In this document: piece by piece, positions 41,101-51,300 of the stretch
How positions within the stretch are numbered: position 1 is the first letter of the stretch
Layout: the number at the start of each line of letters is the position of its first letter
Origin: JANXUC01 sp964619065
Lineage (GTDB): Bacteria > Acidobacteriota > Terriglobia > Terriglobales > Acidobacteriaceae
Reading direction: 5' to 3'
NCBI GenBank assembly: GCA_964619065.1
Contig: CAZUCC010000008.1
Span: forward strand, 33,639-97,638
Length of the DNA stretch: 64,000 nucleotides
Notes under the pieces: model-generated
Told to the model about the DNA's origin: nothing
Seen by the model: the letters and a program-made list of their open reading frames with translations, nothing else
Databases searched by the model: none
Program-made: the position numbers and the translations under genes

Positions 41101-41398
41101 GCCCCGTTTTTCGAGATGCGCTGGCCTGGGAGAAATCCACGGTGCTCCAGGCTGGTTCGCAGGCATCGAGAACGACCTGGAAGGGAACCTTCATGCCGGA
41201 CTGGCGGGTGAAAATCGTACGCAGAATCTCATGCCGCTGCGTCAGCTTCCCCAGAGCGGTGCGGAGGCGTTCACCGTCGAGTACGCCTTCCAGCGTGATC
41301 GAGCACTGTGCCCGGAAAGCCGTGCTGGCAGCGCGAGGCTCACCCCACATCTGCTCCTGCTGCGGCGACAACCAAAATCCTGCAGTCGGCGATTCCAT
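38129..41398 (-). CDS. NRPS I-A(Asp)-T module with interface-like condensation domain
   Basis: 1,089 residues. The N-terminal C-like domain (L-S-P-Q-Q-E-Q-M-W onward, about 8-440) has P-G-A-C-A-D (145-150) where the HHxxxDG motif should be, so it is unlikely to form bonds. The A domain (about 465-960) has N-A-D-L-G-N-T at its A4 site (Asp656) and hand-read code D-L-T-K-I-G-H-I-G-K, one residue from the published Asp code. The T serine is Ser1026. No C or TE follows. The gene starts nine bases after the previous NRPS stop. The segment 38289-40357 is much richer in G+C than the rest and is duplicated at the assembly gap. Confidence 0.9.
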   Translation of the reverse strand: MESPTAGFWLSPQQEQMWGEPRAASTAFRAQCSITLEGVLDGERLRTALGKLTQRHEILRTIFTRQSGMKVPFQVVLDACEPAWSTVDFSQASASRKTGQMQEPQVSELLAAEWAKPADLERGPVMHAVLARLADTSHLLVLTLPGACADTQSLRLLASELAALYGGKEQSLPEEPLRYVQFAQWQKDLIESDEENSVKAREFWKQQAELLEPVPILPLENKTGDTEFSVGVQPLEISRAAAEKIDNFASQWNNSASHLALAAWQVLLWRFSGQAKFATSVAYDGREYEELREAVGLLAKTIPVDTRFDGDFSFKDITEHAHQSVQKLMEWQEYFKPTEGNNNRAAYEHVTIPEGVASGGLTWTVDSVRAVWEPFALKLVCLQRAGSQSAGTWRCELQYDARRFAATDVARWAEHFQVLLAAALDAPATPVRRLPLLTVAQRQQLLSGWNPAPTAIPALCFHQLFEQQAARTPDRLAVVCDGVSLTYADCNARANQLAHHLRSLGVGPDSRVGLCLDRSVSLMVGLLAILKAGGAYVPLQSDHPPARLAQQLDGAAALLTEQKLLSALPAFSGPVLALDRDAASWASQPSSNPPLNTEPHHLAYVIFTSGSTGVPKGVAISHRNLVNYTAALCDKLQLARFPDGLRFATVSALNADLGNTCIFPALASGGTLHVLPYDVATDARRFAQYSAQHHIDVLKIVPSHLQALLSADQAAHVLPRQFLITGGESLTRPLVETILALNPTCQLINHYGPTETTIGSLTLPLRDYDWQHSRAATIPIGRPLPNTRVYVLDADLEPVPVGVPGELFLAGAGVARGYLQQPERTAERFLPDPFVAEQESTGSDARMYRTGDLARWLPEGLLEFLGRADDQVKVRGFRIELGEVEAALLEHALVRQAAVLVRQDSPNDTPNNDSQNGAPGEKRLVAYIVPTPGSQLSPDTLRAHLKTLLPDYMIPAAFVLLDKLPLTPNGKIDRQKLPAPESLALSKPFVAPSTPTELALAQIWQEVLRKPSISADDNFFDLGGHSLLATQVVSRVRERLNVEMALRSIFETPTIAGLAATLADFPVATSAETPTIARVSREGYRVTRG
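38289..40357 (-). repeat. GC-rich A-T cassette, source copy of the gap-flanking repeat
   Basis: Its two ends are exactly repeated at the edges of the N gap: 38289-38343 equals 42993-43047 and 40303-40357 equals 43148-43202, 55 bases each. One sampled line inside (39241-39300) is 70% G+C, against 50% in 40621-40680 outside. The cassette runs from the end of the I domain through A to the T domain and looks recently copied between the two genes. Confidence 0.75.
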
Positions 41399-41407
41399 TT
41401 CTGTTAA

Positions 41408-43047
41408 CTACTCCTCGCGCTCCCCGGAGGTGTTCGAAAGAGTCACTGCCTTGGGGGCCACGTTCATTAATTTCTTAATTTGCGACTGCTTTCTTTCCTG
41501 TTTCTCCGCGCCTTGCTGCTGCTTTTCGGCTGCCGTCAGCATTTCCAGTGAACTCAGGCGGGACTCTGGAGAACGCATCGCGCTACCCATCAAAATTTCA
41601 AAATGCCGGGCCATGCGCTGGATGGTCGAGGCATCAAATAAATCGGTGCTGTAGAGCCACTGTCCTGCCAGCCCCTGCCCGTTTTCTACCATGAAAACCG
41701 CAAGGTCGAATTTGGAGCGAGTGATCTCGACGTCGAAGGGCGACAGGTCGAGTCCCGCCAGCGTCCGGCGCTGCCGTGGTATGTTCTGCATCACAAACAA
41801 AATTTGAACGATAGGATTGTGGCTGAGATTGCGTTCCGGTTGGAGCTCTTCCACCAGCTTGTCGAAGGGCATATCTTGATGCGCGTAGGCTCCCAGCGCC
41901 GTCTCCTTGACCCGGCCGAGCAGCTCGCGGAACGTAGGATTGCCGGAGAGATCGGTGTGCAGTGCCAGCAGGTTGATGAAAAACCCGATCAGCTTCTCGG
42001 TTTCAACCGTGGTGCGATTGGCCAAGTCCGTGCCTACAACGACGTGTTCCTGTCCGGTATAACGTGCGAGCAGCGTCTTGAATCCGGCGAGCAGGGTCAT
42101 GAAAGGAGTGACGCCTTCGCGCTGGCTGAATTGCTTGATTTCTTGCGACAGCTCTACGGCCAGCGGAATTTCTTGATAAGTTCCCCGGAAAGACTGTGCC
42201 TGTGCCCGTGGACGATCTGCAGGCAATACCAGCACGGGAGGCGCGCCCTGAAGATGCGTGCGCCAGTAGTCCAACTGCTTTGCCAGGACGTCGTCGCGCA
42301 GCCATTGCCGCTGCCACGCCGCGTAATCCGGGTACTGGATCGCGAGGTCAGGGAGCGGAGAAGGCTTGCCCGCAAGGAAAGCTTCGTAGAGCGTACTCAG
42401 TTCCTGCATGAAGATCCCCGCTGACCAGGCGTCGCTTGTGATGTGATGCATAGTCAGCAGCAGCACGTGATCGTCGGGACTCAGTTGCAATAGCGTTGCG
42501 CGGAGTAAAGGCCCATGCGCCAGATTGAAAGGCAACCGCGCTTCTTCCCGAGCCAGTTCTAGCGCTTGCGCTTCGCGTTCGGCCTGCGGCAAAGCCGTTA
42601 GATCACGCTGAGACAAAGGCAGCACAAGCGAGGGAGCGACCACCTGCGCCGGCTCGCCTTGTTTGGAAGTAAATGTCGTGCGCAGTGCTTCATGACGCCG
42701 GACAATTTCGTTGATGCTTCTTTCCAGGCATGCGGCATCCAGCGGACCGCGCATCCGGAGGGTGCGTGGAATGTTGTACAGCGGATTGTTTGGTTGCAGC
42801 TGATCCAGGAACCATAAGCGTTGCTGCGCAAACGACAGCGGCAACGTTTGATCGCGAGGAACTGGCTGGATGGGCGGCGCTTCCGGCTGGACGTTTTTCT
42901 GGTCGACTTGTGCTGCAAGAGCTTGGGCCAAGCCTGCAATGGTGGGTTTCTCAAACATGATGCGCAGCGGTAGATCGAGCTGCAAGATGCGTCGGACCCT
43001 GGAGACGACCTGGGTGGCGAGGAGGGAATGGCCGCCGAGGTCGAAGA
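41408..43047 (-). CDS. NRPS T-C, 3' part of the gap-interrupted I-[A]-T-C gene
   Basis: Begins at the N gap inside a T domain (G-G-H-S-L-L-A-T-Q-V-V-S-R-V-R) and continues with a full C domain (S-F-A-Q-Q-R-L-W-F-L to about 430 residues later). Its active motif reads H-H-I-T-S-D-A-W, with Ala for the usual Gly. The C-terminal tail is charged and helical (E-K-Q-Q-Q-G-A-E-K-Q-E-R-K) and may be a docking end for the next protein. The C domain would join the growing chain to the Asp on the next gene's carrier. It is in frame with the 5' part at 43148-44255 if the real gap is a multiple of three. Confidence 0.87.
42993..43047 (-). repeat. 55-nt exact repeat at left edge of the gap
   Basis: Identical to 38289-38343. 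The match stops at 42993 and runs into the Ns on the other side. Confidence 0.9.
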
Positions 43048-43147
43048 NNNNNNNNNNNNNNNNNNNNNNNNNNNNNNNNNNNNNNNNNNNNNNNNNNNNN
43101 NNNNNNNNNNNNNNNNNNNNNNNNNNNNNNNNNNNNNNNNNNNNNNN
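43048..43147. other. Assembly gap (100 Ns) hiding an A domain
   Basis: A run of exactly 100 Ns, a standard filler length and not a measured size. The flanks copy the ends of the cassette at 38289-40357. By that template the missing sequence is 38344-40302, that is 1,959 bases or 653 codons, and it would restore one reading frame between the two flanking pieces, which 100 bases do not. Confidence 0.9.
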
Positions 43148-43202
43148 CCACGGTCCACGTCAGTCCCCCGCTCGCCACTCCCTCCGGTATCGTTACATGT
43201 TC
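43148..43202 (-). repeat. 55-nt exact repeat at right edge of the gap
   Basis: Identical to 40303-40357; the first mismatch is at 43203 (A against G). Confidence 0.9.
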
Positions 43203-44255
43203 ATAGGCGAAGGGGAGTGCCAGCGCGTCCGTACCAGTGGAAGCCTCAGCGTGTATCCAGGAAAAGGCGTCCTGCCACTTCCCGGCTTTTGCTTGCGAAT
43301 CGACAAGCTGTCGCAAAACTTGCTCGAACGTGGAGTCGCTGCTCGCAGGTGCGCTTATGGGAAGACTGCGCGCAAAAAGCCCCAGCGCGTCTTTCAGTTC
43401 ATCGTGTTTGCGTCCGTCGAAAGTACAGGCCAGTGTTGCGCCGGGCAGGGAAGTCAGGCGTGACAGCCAACAGCTCCAGGCGGCAAGCAAGAGATCGGAT
43501 ACGAGGACGTTCAGTCTTTTTGCCACAGCTGCGGATTTTTCCGCGAGAGTGGCGCTCAGCTCAATGCTTTGTTCGGCGAAAGTGAAACTTCCAGAGGCCG
43601 ACTTTTCCAGAGGTAGAGATGTAGTGGCAGCAGCTTTCAAATCGAGCGTGCGTATGTGGTCACGCCAGAAATCGCGACCCGACTTCGTATCTTCCCCTTC
43701 GAGAAGTTCGTATTGCCATTCCACGACGTCGGCATACTGCAGGACTTCCTCGTCTTGGGCAGGCCCGCCCCGGGCGTAGGCACGACCAAGGTCAGCGACC
43801 AGATTTTGCAAAGACCGTGCATCCCCGCAGCTGGAGGGCAACGTCAGGACCAGTACATGGCGCATCGCGGAAAACCGGCCAAGCGCCGCCTGGAGCGCAG
43901 GTCCTTGTTCCAGATTCAGCGCCTGAGTGTGCTCTGTGGAAAGCAGGGCCGCAATGCGGGAAGCCTCGTTTTCGCCGGAACTCGATAAATCGATAACCGT
44001 CCATCCCGGTTCGCTCTGTTCGAGGATCACCTGAAAAGGAACCTTCAACCCCGCCTGACGAGGAAACGTGGTACGAAGAATCTCATAGCGTTCGACCAGG
44101 GAAGCGAGGGCGCGCCGAAGCCGCTCCGCGTCGAGCGGGCCATCGAGGCACACGGCGCATTGCGCACGGAAACCCGCGCCCTCCGCGCCTGCGAGCGTCC
44201 ACAGGCGCTCCTGCTGCGGCGACAGTCGAAATCCAGCGGTAGTGTTCGACGACAT
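43148..44255 (-). CDS. NRPS interface-like domain, 5' part of the gap-interrupted gene
   Basis: About 369 residues before the gap. It begins with the same layout as the other two I domains (F-R-L-S-P-Q-Q-E-R-L-W) and has P-S-S-C-G-D (140-145) in place of HHxxxDG. It ends at E-H-V-T-I-P-E-G-V-A-S-G-G-L-T-W-T-V, just before the A domain, which is lost in the gap. With the 3' part it forms I-[A]-T-C; using the predicted 1,959-base insert the whole protein would have about 1,568 residues. The missing A domain is expected to be Asp-type because its template is. Confidence 0.85.
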
Positions 44256-44391
44256 TATTCTTTCGTACTCTCCCTAGCAGCTTTCCCAGCAAAGTGGAAT
44301 TCTCCGGGCTTCTCATTCTTTCCCGGGGGCACTTTGTTTTCACCTTACTTTAGTGACTCCCGTAACCCTGGCGCACGGTACTCTTGGATTT

Positions 44392-47300
44392 CTAAGCTTC
44401 CTTCATGCTCTTTCTCTTGAGCTTCTTCAGCTTGCTCAGACTGACCTCCTGAAACTCCTGTTCGGCGGTTGCTCGTTGCTGTTGTTCCGTCTCCGTCAGA
44501 ACCTGCAAGAGCGAACTCAGCCGTATTTCGGGATTGCCTGTGATTTTTTCCAATACTGTTTGATAGAGGCTGGCCATGCGCGCAATGGTTGTGGCGTCGA
44601 AAAGATCGGGGTTATAGAGCCATGTGCCAGCGATGCCTTTCTCGTTCTCTTTGACAAAAACAGCCATGTCGAATTTGGACGGCACCTCCAGCTTGAACGT
44701 GCCCAGCTCGACTCCCGGCATCGTGGAGCTGCTCGCGGGCGTGTTCTGCTGGACAAACAGCACTTGCACGAGAGGATTGTGGTTCAGGACTCGTTCCGGC
44801 TGCAGTTCTTCCACCAATTTGTCGAAGGGCAAATCCTGGTGCGCATAAGCGCCAAGCGCCATCTCCCGGACGGATCTCAGCAGTTCTTGGAATGAAGGAT
44901 CTCCGGATAGATCGGTCCGCATCACCAGCAGGTTTACGAAGAAGCCGATCAACGATTCCGTGAGCACATCCGTGCGATTGGCGACATCGGTTCCCAAAAC
45001 AATATCCGGCTGCTTGGTGTAATAGAGGACTAGACTCTGAAAGGCTGCGAGCATGGTCATGAAGGAGGTCGCGCCCTGCTGGCGGCTCAATGTCCCAATG
45101 GCATGGGCAAGAGTTTTTGGCAACAAGACGTCCTGCGTAGCTCCGCGGAAGGTTTGTACTGCCGGTCGTGGCCGGTCCGTAGGCAGGCTGAGAATGGGAG
45201 GAGCGCCCTCAAGCTTCGTCTTCCAGTAGGACAATTGCTGCTCGAGGACATCTCCTTGCATCCAGTTGCGCTGCCAGACAGAGTAGTCCGCGTATTGGAC
45301 CGTGAGGTCTGGCAATTCAGACTTTTTGCCCTCGAGCGCCGCTTCATAGAAGGCGATTAGATCACGCACCAGGACACCGCTGGACCATCCGTCACTCGCA
45401 ATGTGATGACTGTTTAAGAGGAGGATAAAGTCCTGCGGGTCGAGCTTTAACAGCGTTGCCCGCAGCAAAGTATCCTGAGCCAGGTTAAAGGGTTTTTGGG
45501 CCTCTTCGTCGGCAATGCGCCGGGCTTCTTTCTCGCGGATGACACCTGCCGGTAGCGTACTAAGGTCCAGGATGGGCATTTTGATGCTGACCCTGGAGTT
45601 GATCACTTGAACGGGGTGGTCGTCGACAAGGCTGTACGTTGTTCGCAGTACCTCGTGCCGCTGCACCACACCGTTAATTGCCTCTTCCAAGGCGGGTACG
45701 GACAGCGCCCCCGTCAAGCGGAGTGCGCGAGGAACGTTGTACAGGGGATTGTTCGGCTCGAGCTGATCCAAGAACCAGAGCCGCTGTTGCGCAAACGACA
45801 ACGGCAATGGCTGCTGTCTTGGCACGGGCACAATCGGAGGTGCAACGATGCCACGCTCGCTGCGTTGGGTCTTGTCGATGGTTTGAGCGAGAGCGGCTAC
45901 CGTGGGCGCCTCAAACAGCGCACGCAAGGGTAACTCCACCTGAAAGGCCTGACGCACGCGGGACACAACTTGAGTTGCCGAAAGCGAGTGGCCGCCAAGC
46001 TCGAAGAAGTCATCGGTCACTCCCACTTGTTCGAGCCGCAGCACATCGGCCCAGAGGGACGCGACAATTTCCTCGGCAGCATTTCTCGGCGCAACGTAAT
46101 TTCTCTGGCCCTCGGGACGCGACTGATCGGGTGCGGGCAGGGCGCGGCGATTTACCTTGCCGTTCGACGAAAGCGGCATGGAATCCAAGAGTACAAATGC
46201 CGAGGGCACCATGTACTCGGGCAATTTCTCACCCAGCCAGCGGCGGGCCTGCGGAATAAGGTTGCTGGCGACTTTCTGCTGCAAAGGATTATTGGTGTAG
46301 GTTTCCCACGGCCGCACCAAATCGGTTTCTCCGGGGAAACGCGGTACCGACCATTGTTCCGCCTGGCCCCGACCCATCTCTTGCACGGTTTTGCGCCGCA
46401 AGATCACATCGCACAAGCCGTCGTTGGCCACACTCGAGCTGAGAATTTCGACCTGGTACGGCAGGTCTTGTTCCAGCGCCCACAAGTCTTCAGGCTCGAC
46501 CGGGGCCGCTTGCGGTTCTTGCCTCAGCAACTTCCGGAGTTCGCCCGCGGTGGCCGGTCCGTCGCCGGAGGTAAGCATCGTCAGTGCGGCAATGTCGGAG
46601 TGCAAGCGAGCGTTGGGCACGGCCGTCAGACCCAGCATTTCAGGCTGCGTCTTCTGCAATATCTCCCGCAGCAACTGCGGTGTGAGCTTCTGCTGAGTCC
46701 AGTCCAGCCAGGCGCAATCGATCTTGGACGCAGCCTGGTCGCGCACATGCAAGACCACATCATAGCGGAAGCATGTGAGTTCGTTGCGCGCGCGGCCGCG
46801 CTTCAACTGAATTTCCACGCGGCTGATTCGCGGGATGCGCCGGCGCAGCGCCGCGAACAACTGAGGATCAATCAGGAGTTCGCTCTCCTGGCGCATATTC
46901 TTCTGCACACGCTGCCAGAGCTGGCCCCTCGTGAGTGAATCGGGTGCCTGATACAGCTGGATCGAAGTGTGAAAGGCCTCTAGCAGCGGGAGGCTGCGCA
47001 GATCGCCAAGGAATACCGCGCCACCGGAGGCTACGGACTGCACCGCCCCTTGGAGAACGTCCATCAGATAGTCGAGATTGGGAAAATACTGGACCACGGA
47101 GTTCACTACGACCGCATCAAATAGCTCTCGATCCCGACCGTTGTCGAGTTGGTGCGCTGCTTTGCGGTCCAGTGTGACCTGCGGCAGTTTCAGGTCGGGG
47201 CGCTGTAACTGCTGTTGCAGGAAATCCAGTGCAGTTTGGGAAACATCCGTTCCGTGATAGTGCTCACATTGCGGTGCGATCCGGAACAGAAGCAAGCCGG

Positions 47301-48288
47301 TGCCACAGCCAATCTCCCAGACGCGCCTCGGCCGCAGCGCCAGAATGCGATCGACGGTCGTATCCACCCACACCCGCATTTCTTCCGGAGGAATGGGCTG
47401 GCCGGTGTAGCTGCTGTTCCAGCCGGCTATGTTGAAGGTGGCGTCCGCGGCGCTCCCACCCCGATGATAGGCTTCGTCGAAGGTCATGGCCCATTGCGAA
47501 ACTTGTTCCGCACTTAAAACATTTTCCGGTCCTGGCTGGCTTGAGCCGCGGTAGTTGGGGTCGGGAACGATGTAGGCGACCAGACGCTTGTCGCCGGGTT
47601 CGTCCTCGCGCGCCATGACCACGCTCTGGCGGACACCAGGATGGCTGTCCAGCGTGGCCTCAATCTCACCTAACTCAATCCGGAAGCCGCGGAGTTTGAC
47701 TTGATGATCAATACGTCCAAGATACTCAACGTTTCCGTCGGGCAGGAATCGCGCCAAGTCGCCCGTCTTGTACAGGCGCGCTCGCGCGTCCCGGCTCAAC
47801 GGGTCAGGAATGAATTTCTCCGCTGTCAGTTCGGGCCGCTTGAGATAACCCCGCGCCAGTCCGACTCCGCCGATGTGCAGTTCGCCGGCAATCCCAACCG
47901 GTACGGGTTGCAAATATTTGTCCAGGATGTAGATCTGTGTATTCCAGATCGGCTTTCCAATCGGCACAATGGACCGTCCACTGTGGGGAGTGCAGGGCCA
48001 ATACGTAACATCCACTGCCGCTTCGGTGGGACCGTAGAGATTGTGCAGTTCCGTGGTCAAGCGTTCGAAAAAGCGTTCCTGTAGATCAAAAGGCAGTGCC
48101 TCCCCGCTGCAGAACACGCGGCGCAAACTGGTACAGCGTTGCACACCTTCGGTTTCGAGGAAGATGCGCAGCATCGACGGCACGAAGTTCAGGGTGGTGA
48201 TGTTTTGCTCGGCGATGAGATTTACCAGATAGTTCGGATCCTTGTGTCCCGCGGGACGCGCCACCACCAGACAGGCTCCGGTCATCAA
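44392..48288 (-). CDS. NRPS A(Ser-like, C-terminal part)-NMT-T-C, downstream of an amber codon
   Basis: Continues in the same frame as the gene at 48301 after the TAG at 48301-48303; the residues between (F-F-W-P-L) complete the A domain. The full A code, read across the stop, is D-V-W-N-F-S-L-V-D-K, close to serine codes. An N-methyltransferase is inserted near the end of the A domain, with the SAM motif W-E-I-G-C-G-T-G near residue 325. Then come a T domain (Ser768), a canonical C domain (H-H-I-A-S-D-G, His961) and a basic tail (K-L-K-K-L-K-R-K) that may dock to the next protein. A start at 48288 (TTG) or 48285 (ATG) would give a protein lacking half an A domain, so independent function is doubtful. 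Confidence 0.88.
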   Translation of the reverse strand: MMTGACLVVARPAGHKDPNYLVNLIAEQNITTLNFVPSMLRIFLETEGVQRCTSLRRVFCSGEALPFDLQERFFERLTTELHNLYGPTEAAVDVTYWPCTPHSGRSIVPIGKPIWNTQIYILDKYLQPVPVGIAGELHIGGVGLARGYLKRPELTAEKFIPDPLSRDARARLYKTGDLARFLPDGNVEYLGRIDHQVKLRGFRIELGEIEATLDSHPGVRQSVVMAREDEPGDKRLVAYIVPDPNYRGSSQPGPENVLSAEQVSQWAMTFDEAYHRGGSAADATFNIAGWNSSYTGQPIPPEEMRVWVDTTVDRILALRPRRVWEIGCGTGLLLFRIAPQCEHYHGTDVSQTALDFLQQQLQRPDLKLPQVTLDRKAAHQLDNGRDRELFDAVVVNSVVQYFPNLDYLMDVLQGAVQSVASGGAVFLGDLRSLPLLEAFHTSIQLYQAPDSLTRGQLWQRVQKNMRQESELLIDPQLFAALRRRIPRISRVEIQLKRGRARNELTCFRYDVVLHVRDQAASKIDCAWLDWTQQKLTPQLLREILQKTQPEMLGLTAVPNARLHSDIAALTMLTSGDGPATAGELRKLLRQEPQAAPVEPEDLWALEQDLPYQVEILSSSVANDGLCDVILRRKTVQEMGRGQAEQWSVPRFPGETDLVRPWETYTNNPLQQKVASNLIPQARRWLGEKLPEYMVPSAFVLLDSMPLSSNGKVNRRALPAPDQSRPEGQRNYVAPRNAAEEIVASLWADVLRLEQVGVTDDFFELGGHSLSATQVVSRVRQAFQVELPLRALFEAPTVAALAQTIDKTQRSERGIVAPPIVPVPRQQPLPLSFAQQRLWFLDQLEPNNPLYNVPRALRLTGALSVPALEEAINGVVQRHEVLRTTYSLVDDHPVQVINSRVSIKMPILDLSTLPAGVIREKEARRIADEEAQKPFNLAQDTLLRATLLKLDPQDFILLLNSHHIASDGWSSGVLVRDLIAFYEAALEGKKSELPDLTVQYADYSVWQRNWMQGDVLEQQLSYWKTKLEGAPPILSLPTDRPRPAVQTFRGATQDVLLPKTLAHAIGTLSRQQGATSFMTMLAAFQSLVLYYTKQPDIVLGTDVANRTDVLTESLIGFFVNLLVMRTDLSGDPSFQELLRSVREMALGAYAHQDLPFDKLVEELQPERVLNHNPLVQVLFVQQNTPASSSTMPGVELGTFKLEVPSKFDMAVFVKENEKGIAGTWLYNPDLFDATTIARMASLYQTVLEKITGNPEIRLSSLLQVLTETEQQQRATAEQEFQEVSLSKLKKLKRKSMKEA

Positions 48289-48300
48289 CGGCCAGAAAAA

Positions 48301-48303
48301 CTA
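48301..48303 (-). other. In-frame amber codon inside an NRPS A domain
   Basis: Reads TGG TAG TTT TTC TGG CCG on the minus strand, where related A domains have W-E-F-F-W-P after F-D-x-S-V. A single G-to-T change of a GAG codon would explain it. Both sides stay in one frame (57111 and 48288 agree modulo 3), so it is not a frameshift. Confidence 0.85.
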
Positions 48304-51300
48304 CCAGACCGAGACATCAAAGCTGTAAGGAGTTTTTTGTAGAACACGATCGGTGCCATCGAGCCGGTACGCGTCCTGCATCCACAGCAAGCGGTTGACA
48401 ATGCCTTCGTGCACGTTGGGGACGCCTTTGGGTTTGCCAGTCGATCCCGAGGTATAGATTGCGTAGGCCAAGTTCTTGCCGTTGGTGAGAACGGTGGGAG
48501 ACGTCGTGGGTTCGTTGGCCAGCCTAGGCCAGTCACGGTCCAGACAAAACGTGGGAATCCCCGACGGCGGCAAAACTTCCAGCAAGCGTTCCAGGGTAAG
48601 CACAACAGGAGGCGCCGCATCGTCCAGCATGACTGCCAGCCGTTCCCGGGGATAGTCTGGATCGATGGGCACATACGCGCCGCCCGCCTTCATGATTCCC
48701 AGCAGCCCAACCACCATTTCGATCGACCGCTCCGCGCAAATGCCGACAAGAACGTCGGGGCCTACGCCCAATTTGCGTAAATGGTGCGCCAGCTGGTTGG
48801 CACGCGCATTCACCTCGCGATAGGTCAGTTGCTCGGATTCGAAGACCAGGGCCGGCGCGTCTGGCGTGCGCTCGACTTGATCCTCAATGAGCTGGTGTAG
48901 GGAGAGTTCGCGCGGGTAGTCCTTGTGGGTGTCGTTCCAGGTCACAACGATCTGCTCGCGTTCCTGCATGCTCAACATCGGCAATTCGGCAATCCGGCGA
49001 TCCGGGTTCGTTGCAATGGATTCGAGAAGCACGCGGAAGTGTTCCAGAAAACGCTGGATGGTGCTGGCATCGAACAGGTCGGTGGAGTACTCGACCATGC
49101 AGGAGAGCCCTTCCGGTTTTTCCACCATGAATACGCCCAGGTCGAACTTGGAGGTTCCGTTGTGCACGTCCAAGGACTTGAGCGCCAGGCCGGGAAGCTG
49201 GAAGGAGGAACGGGGTGCGTTCTGTAAGGCGAACCAAGCCTGGAACAGAGGTGTCCGGCCTAAATCGCGATCCGGTTGTAGCGCTTCAACCAGTTTCTCG
49301 AAAGGCAGATCCTGGTGAGCATAGGCGCCTAATGCGACGGTACGGACGCGGCGCATCAGCTCGCGGAAACTGGGATTGCCGGAAACGTCCGTTCGCATCA
49401 CCAGTGCATTTACAAAGAACCCGATCAACTCTTCGATTTCCGCGCGGTTCCGGTTCGCAATGGGCGACCCCACCACGATGTCTTCCTGTCCGGTGTAGCG
49501 AAACAGCAGAGTCTGGTACGCAGCCAACAACGTCATGAACAGGGTCACGCCTTCGCGCTGGCTGAGCTGGTTCAGCTGGTCGGCCAGGCTCCTCGGAAAA
49601 ACGACGGTCTGGGTTGTGCCCCGATAGCTTTGCGTTGCTGGGCGCAGGCGGTCAGTGGGGAGTTCCAAAGTGTCGGGCGCATTCTCGAGTTGCTTCTTCC
49701 AGTAAGAAAGCTGCTTCTCCAGAACTTGGCTCTGCATCCAATCGCGCTGCCAAACGGCGTAGTCACCGTACTGGATTGGCAACTCGGGAAGCGGCGAAGG
49801 CTTGTTTTCAAGAAACGCCTCGTACAGGACCGCAAGTTCCTTAATGAACTGCCACATCGACCAGCCGTCGCTGACGATGTGATGCATGTTCAGTAGAAGA
49901 ATGTTCTCCTCAGTGCCCAGGTGCAGCAGACTCGCGCGGAACAGCGGACCGGTCTTTAAGTTGAATAAGCGCTGCGCTCCTTCCACGGCGAGGCGCCGGA
50001 TGCTGGGTTCCCGATCTTCTTTTGGAAGTTCGCTGAGGTCGATCGTCGGGATGTCAATCCTCAGTTCCGGCGTGATCGATTGAACAGGCCGGCCATCGCT
50101 GACCACGAATGTAGTGCGCAGCACTTCGTGCCGGCGAACGATCTCGTTGAGCGCGTGCACCAGCGCGTCCCTGCTGAGTGTTCCGTCCATGCGGATCGCC
50201 AGTGGGGCGTTGTACAAAGGATTGTTGGGCTCGAGCTGATCCAGAAACCACAAACGCTGCTGGGCAAATGAAAGGGGCAGAGGCAGTTCGCGCGATACGC
50301 GGTGGATGGGCGGCAACGGCTCGGACGCCTGGGTGCGCAACTCTTCGAGACGGCTGGCCAATCCCGCGATCGTGGGCGATTCAAACAGCGCCCGCAAGGG
50401 GAGCTCGAGGCTTGCCGACTGGCGGATGCGCGAAATCACCTGCGTAGCCAGGAGCGAGTGTCCGCCCAAAGCAAAGAAGTTATCGTACACGCCGATTTGT
50501 GGCAGGCGCAGCACCTCAGACCAGATGACGGCGAGCTTCTCCTCCCAGGGCGTGCGCGGAGCGATGTAAGCCTCGCTCGCCAGCCGCGTGTACTCCGGAA
50601 CCGGGAGAGCTTTTCGGTTGACTTTGCCATTGGGTGTGAGCGGGAGCGCATCCAGGACGACAAATGCTGCCGGGATCATGAACTCCGGCAAGCTTTGCTT
50701 TAAGTGCTGGCGCAATTGTTCCGCATCAGGAGCTGGATTGGAATCCAAGGTGTGGGCGCCAGAAATGTTGGAACCAAGAACGACGTAGGCCACGAGCCGC
50801 TGATCCCCAGGCGTGTCTTCGCGTGCCATGACAATGGTCTGCCGAATCCCGGGATGCCGCGTCAATGCGGCTTCAATCTCGCCCAGTTCGATGCGAAAGC
50901 CGCGGAGCTTGACCTGATGGTCGATACGTCCGAGATACTGCAGTTGTCCATCGGTTTGCCAGCGCGCCAAGTCGCCGGTGCGGTACATGCGCGTGCCCGC
51001 CGCTCCAAACGGATTGGCAAGAAAGCGCTCTGCCGTCAGATCCGGGCGTCCGTGATAACCACGCGCCAAGCCCTCGCCCGCCAGGTAGAGTTCTCCGGGC
51101 ACGCCGATGGGCACGAGGCTGTGCTGCGTATTGTTGTGGTGCGCATCGAGGACGTAGGCTTGCGTGTTGGACAACGGCTTTCCAATGGTGACGGGCTGGC
51201 CGCGTGGTACGAGCGTGTAGGTGGAGTAGGTCGTGTCTTCCGTCGGGCCATAGAGGTTGTAGACGCGTTCGATGCGAGTCCTGGCGTAAATCTGTTCGAC

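Noticed and set aside
38129..41398. Epimerization domain as identity of the I domain
   Set aside because: E domains stand after T domains and keep the HHxxxDG motif; this one is before the A domain and lacks it.
48285..48320. Frameshift as the cause of the split NRPS
   Set aside because: Both sides are in the same frame and a single TAG explains the break.
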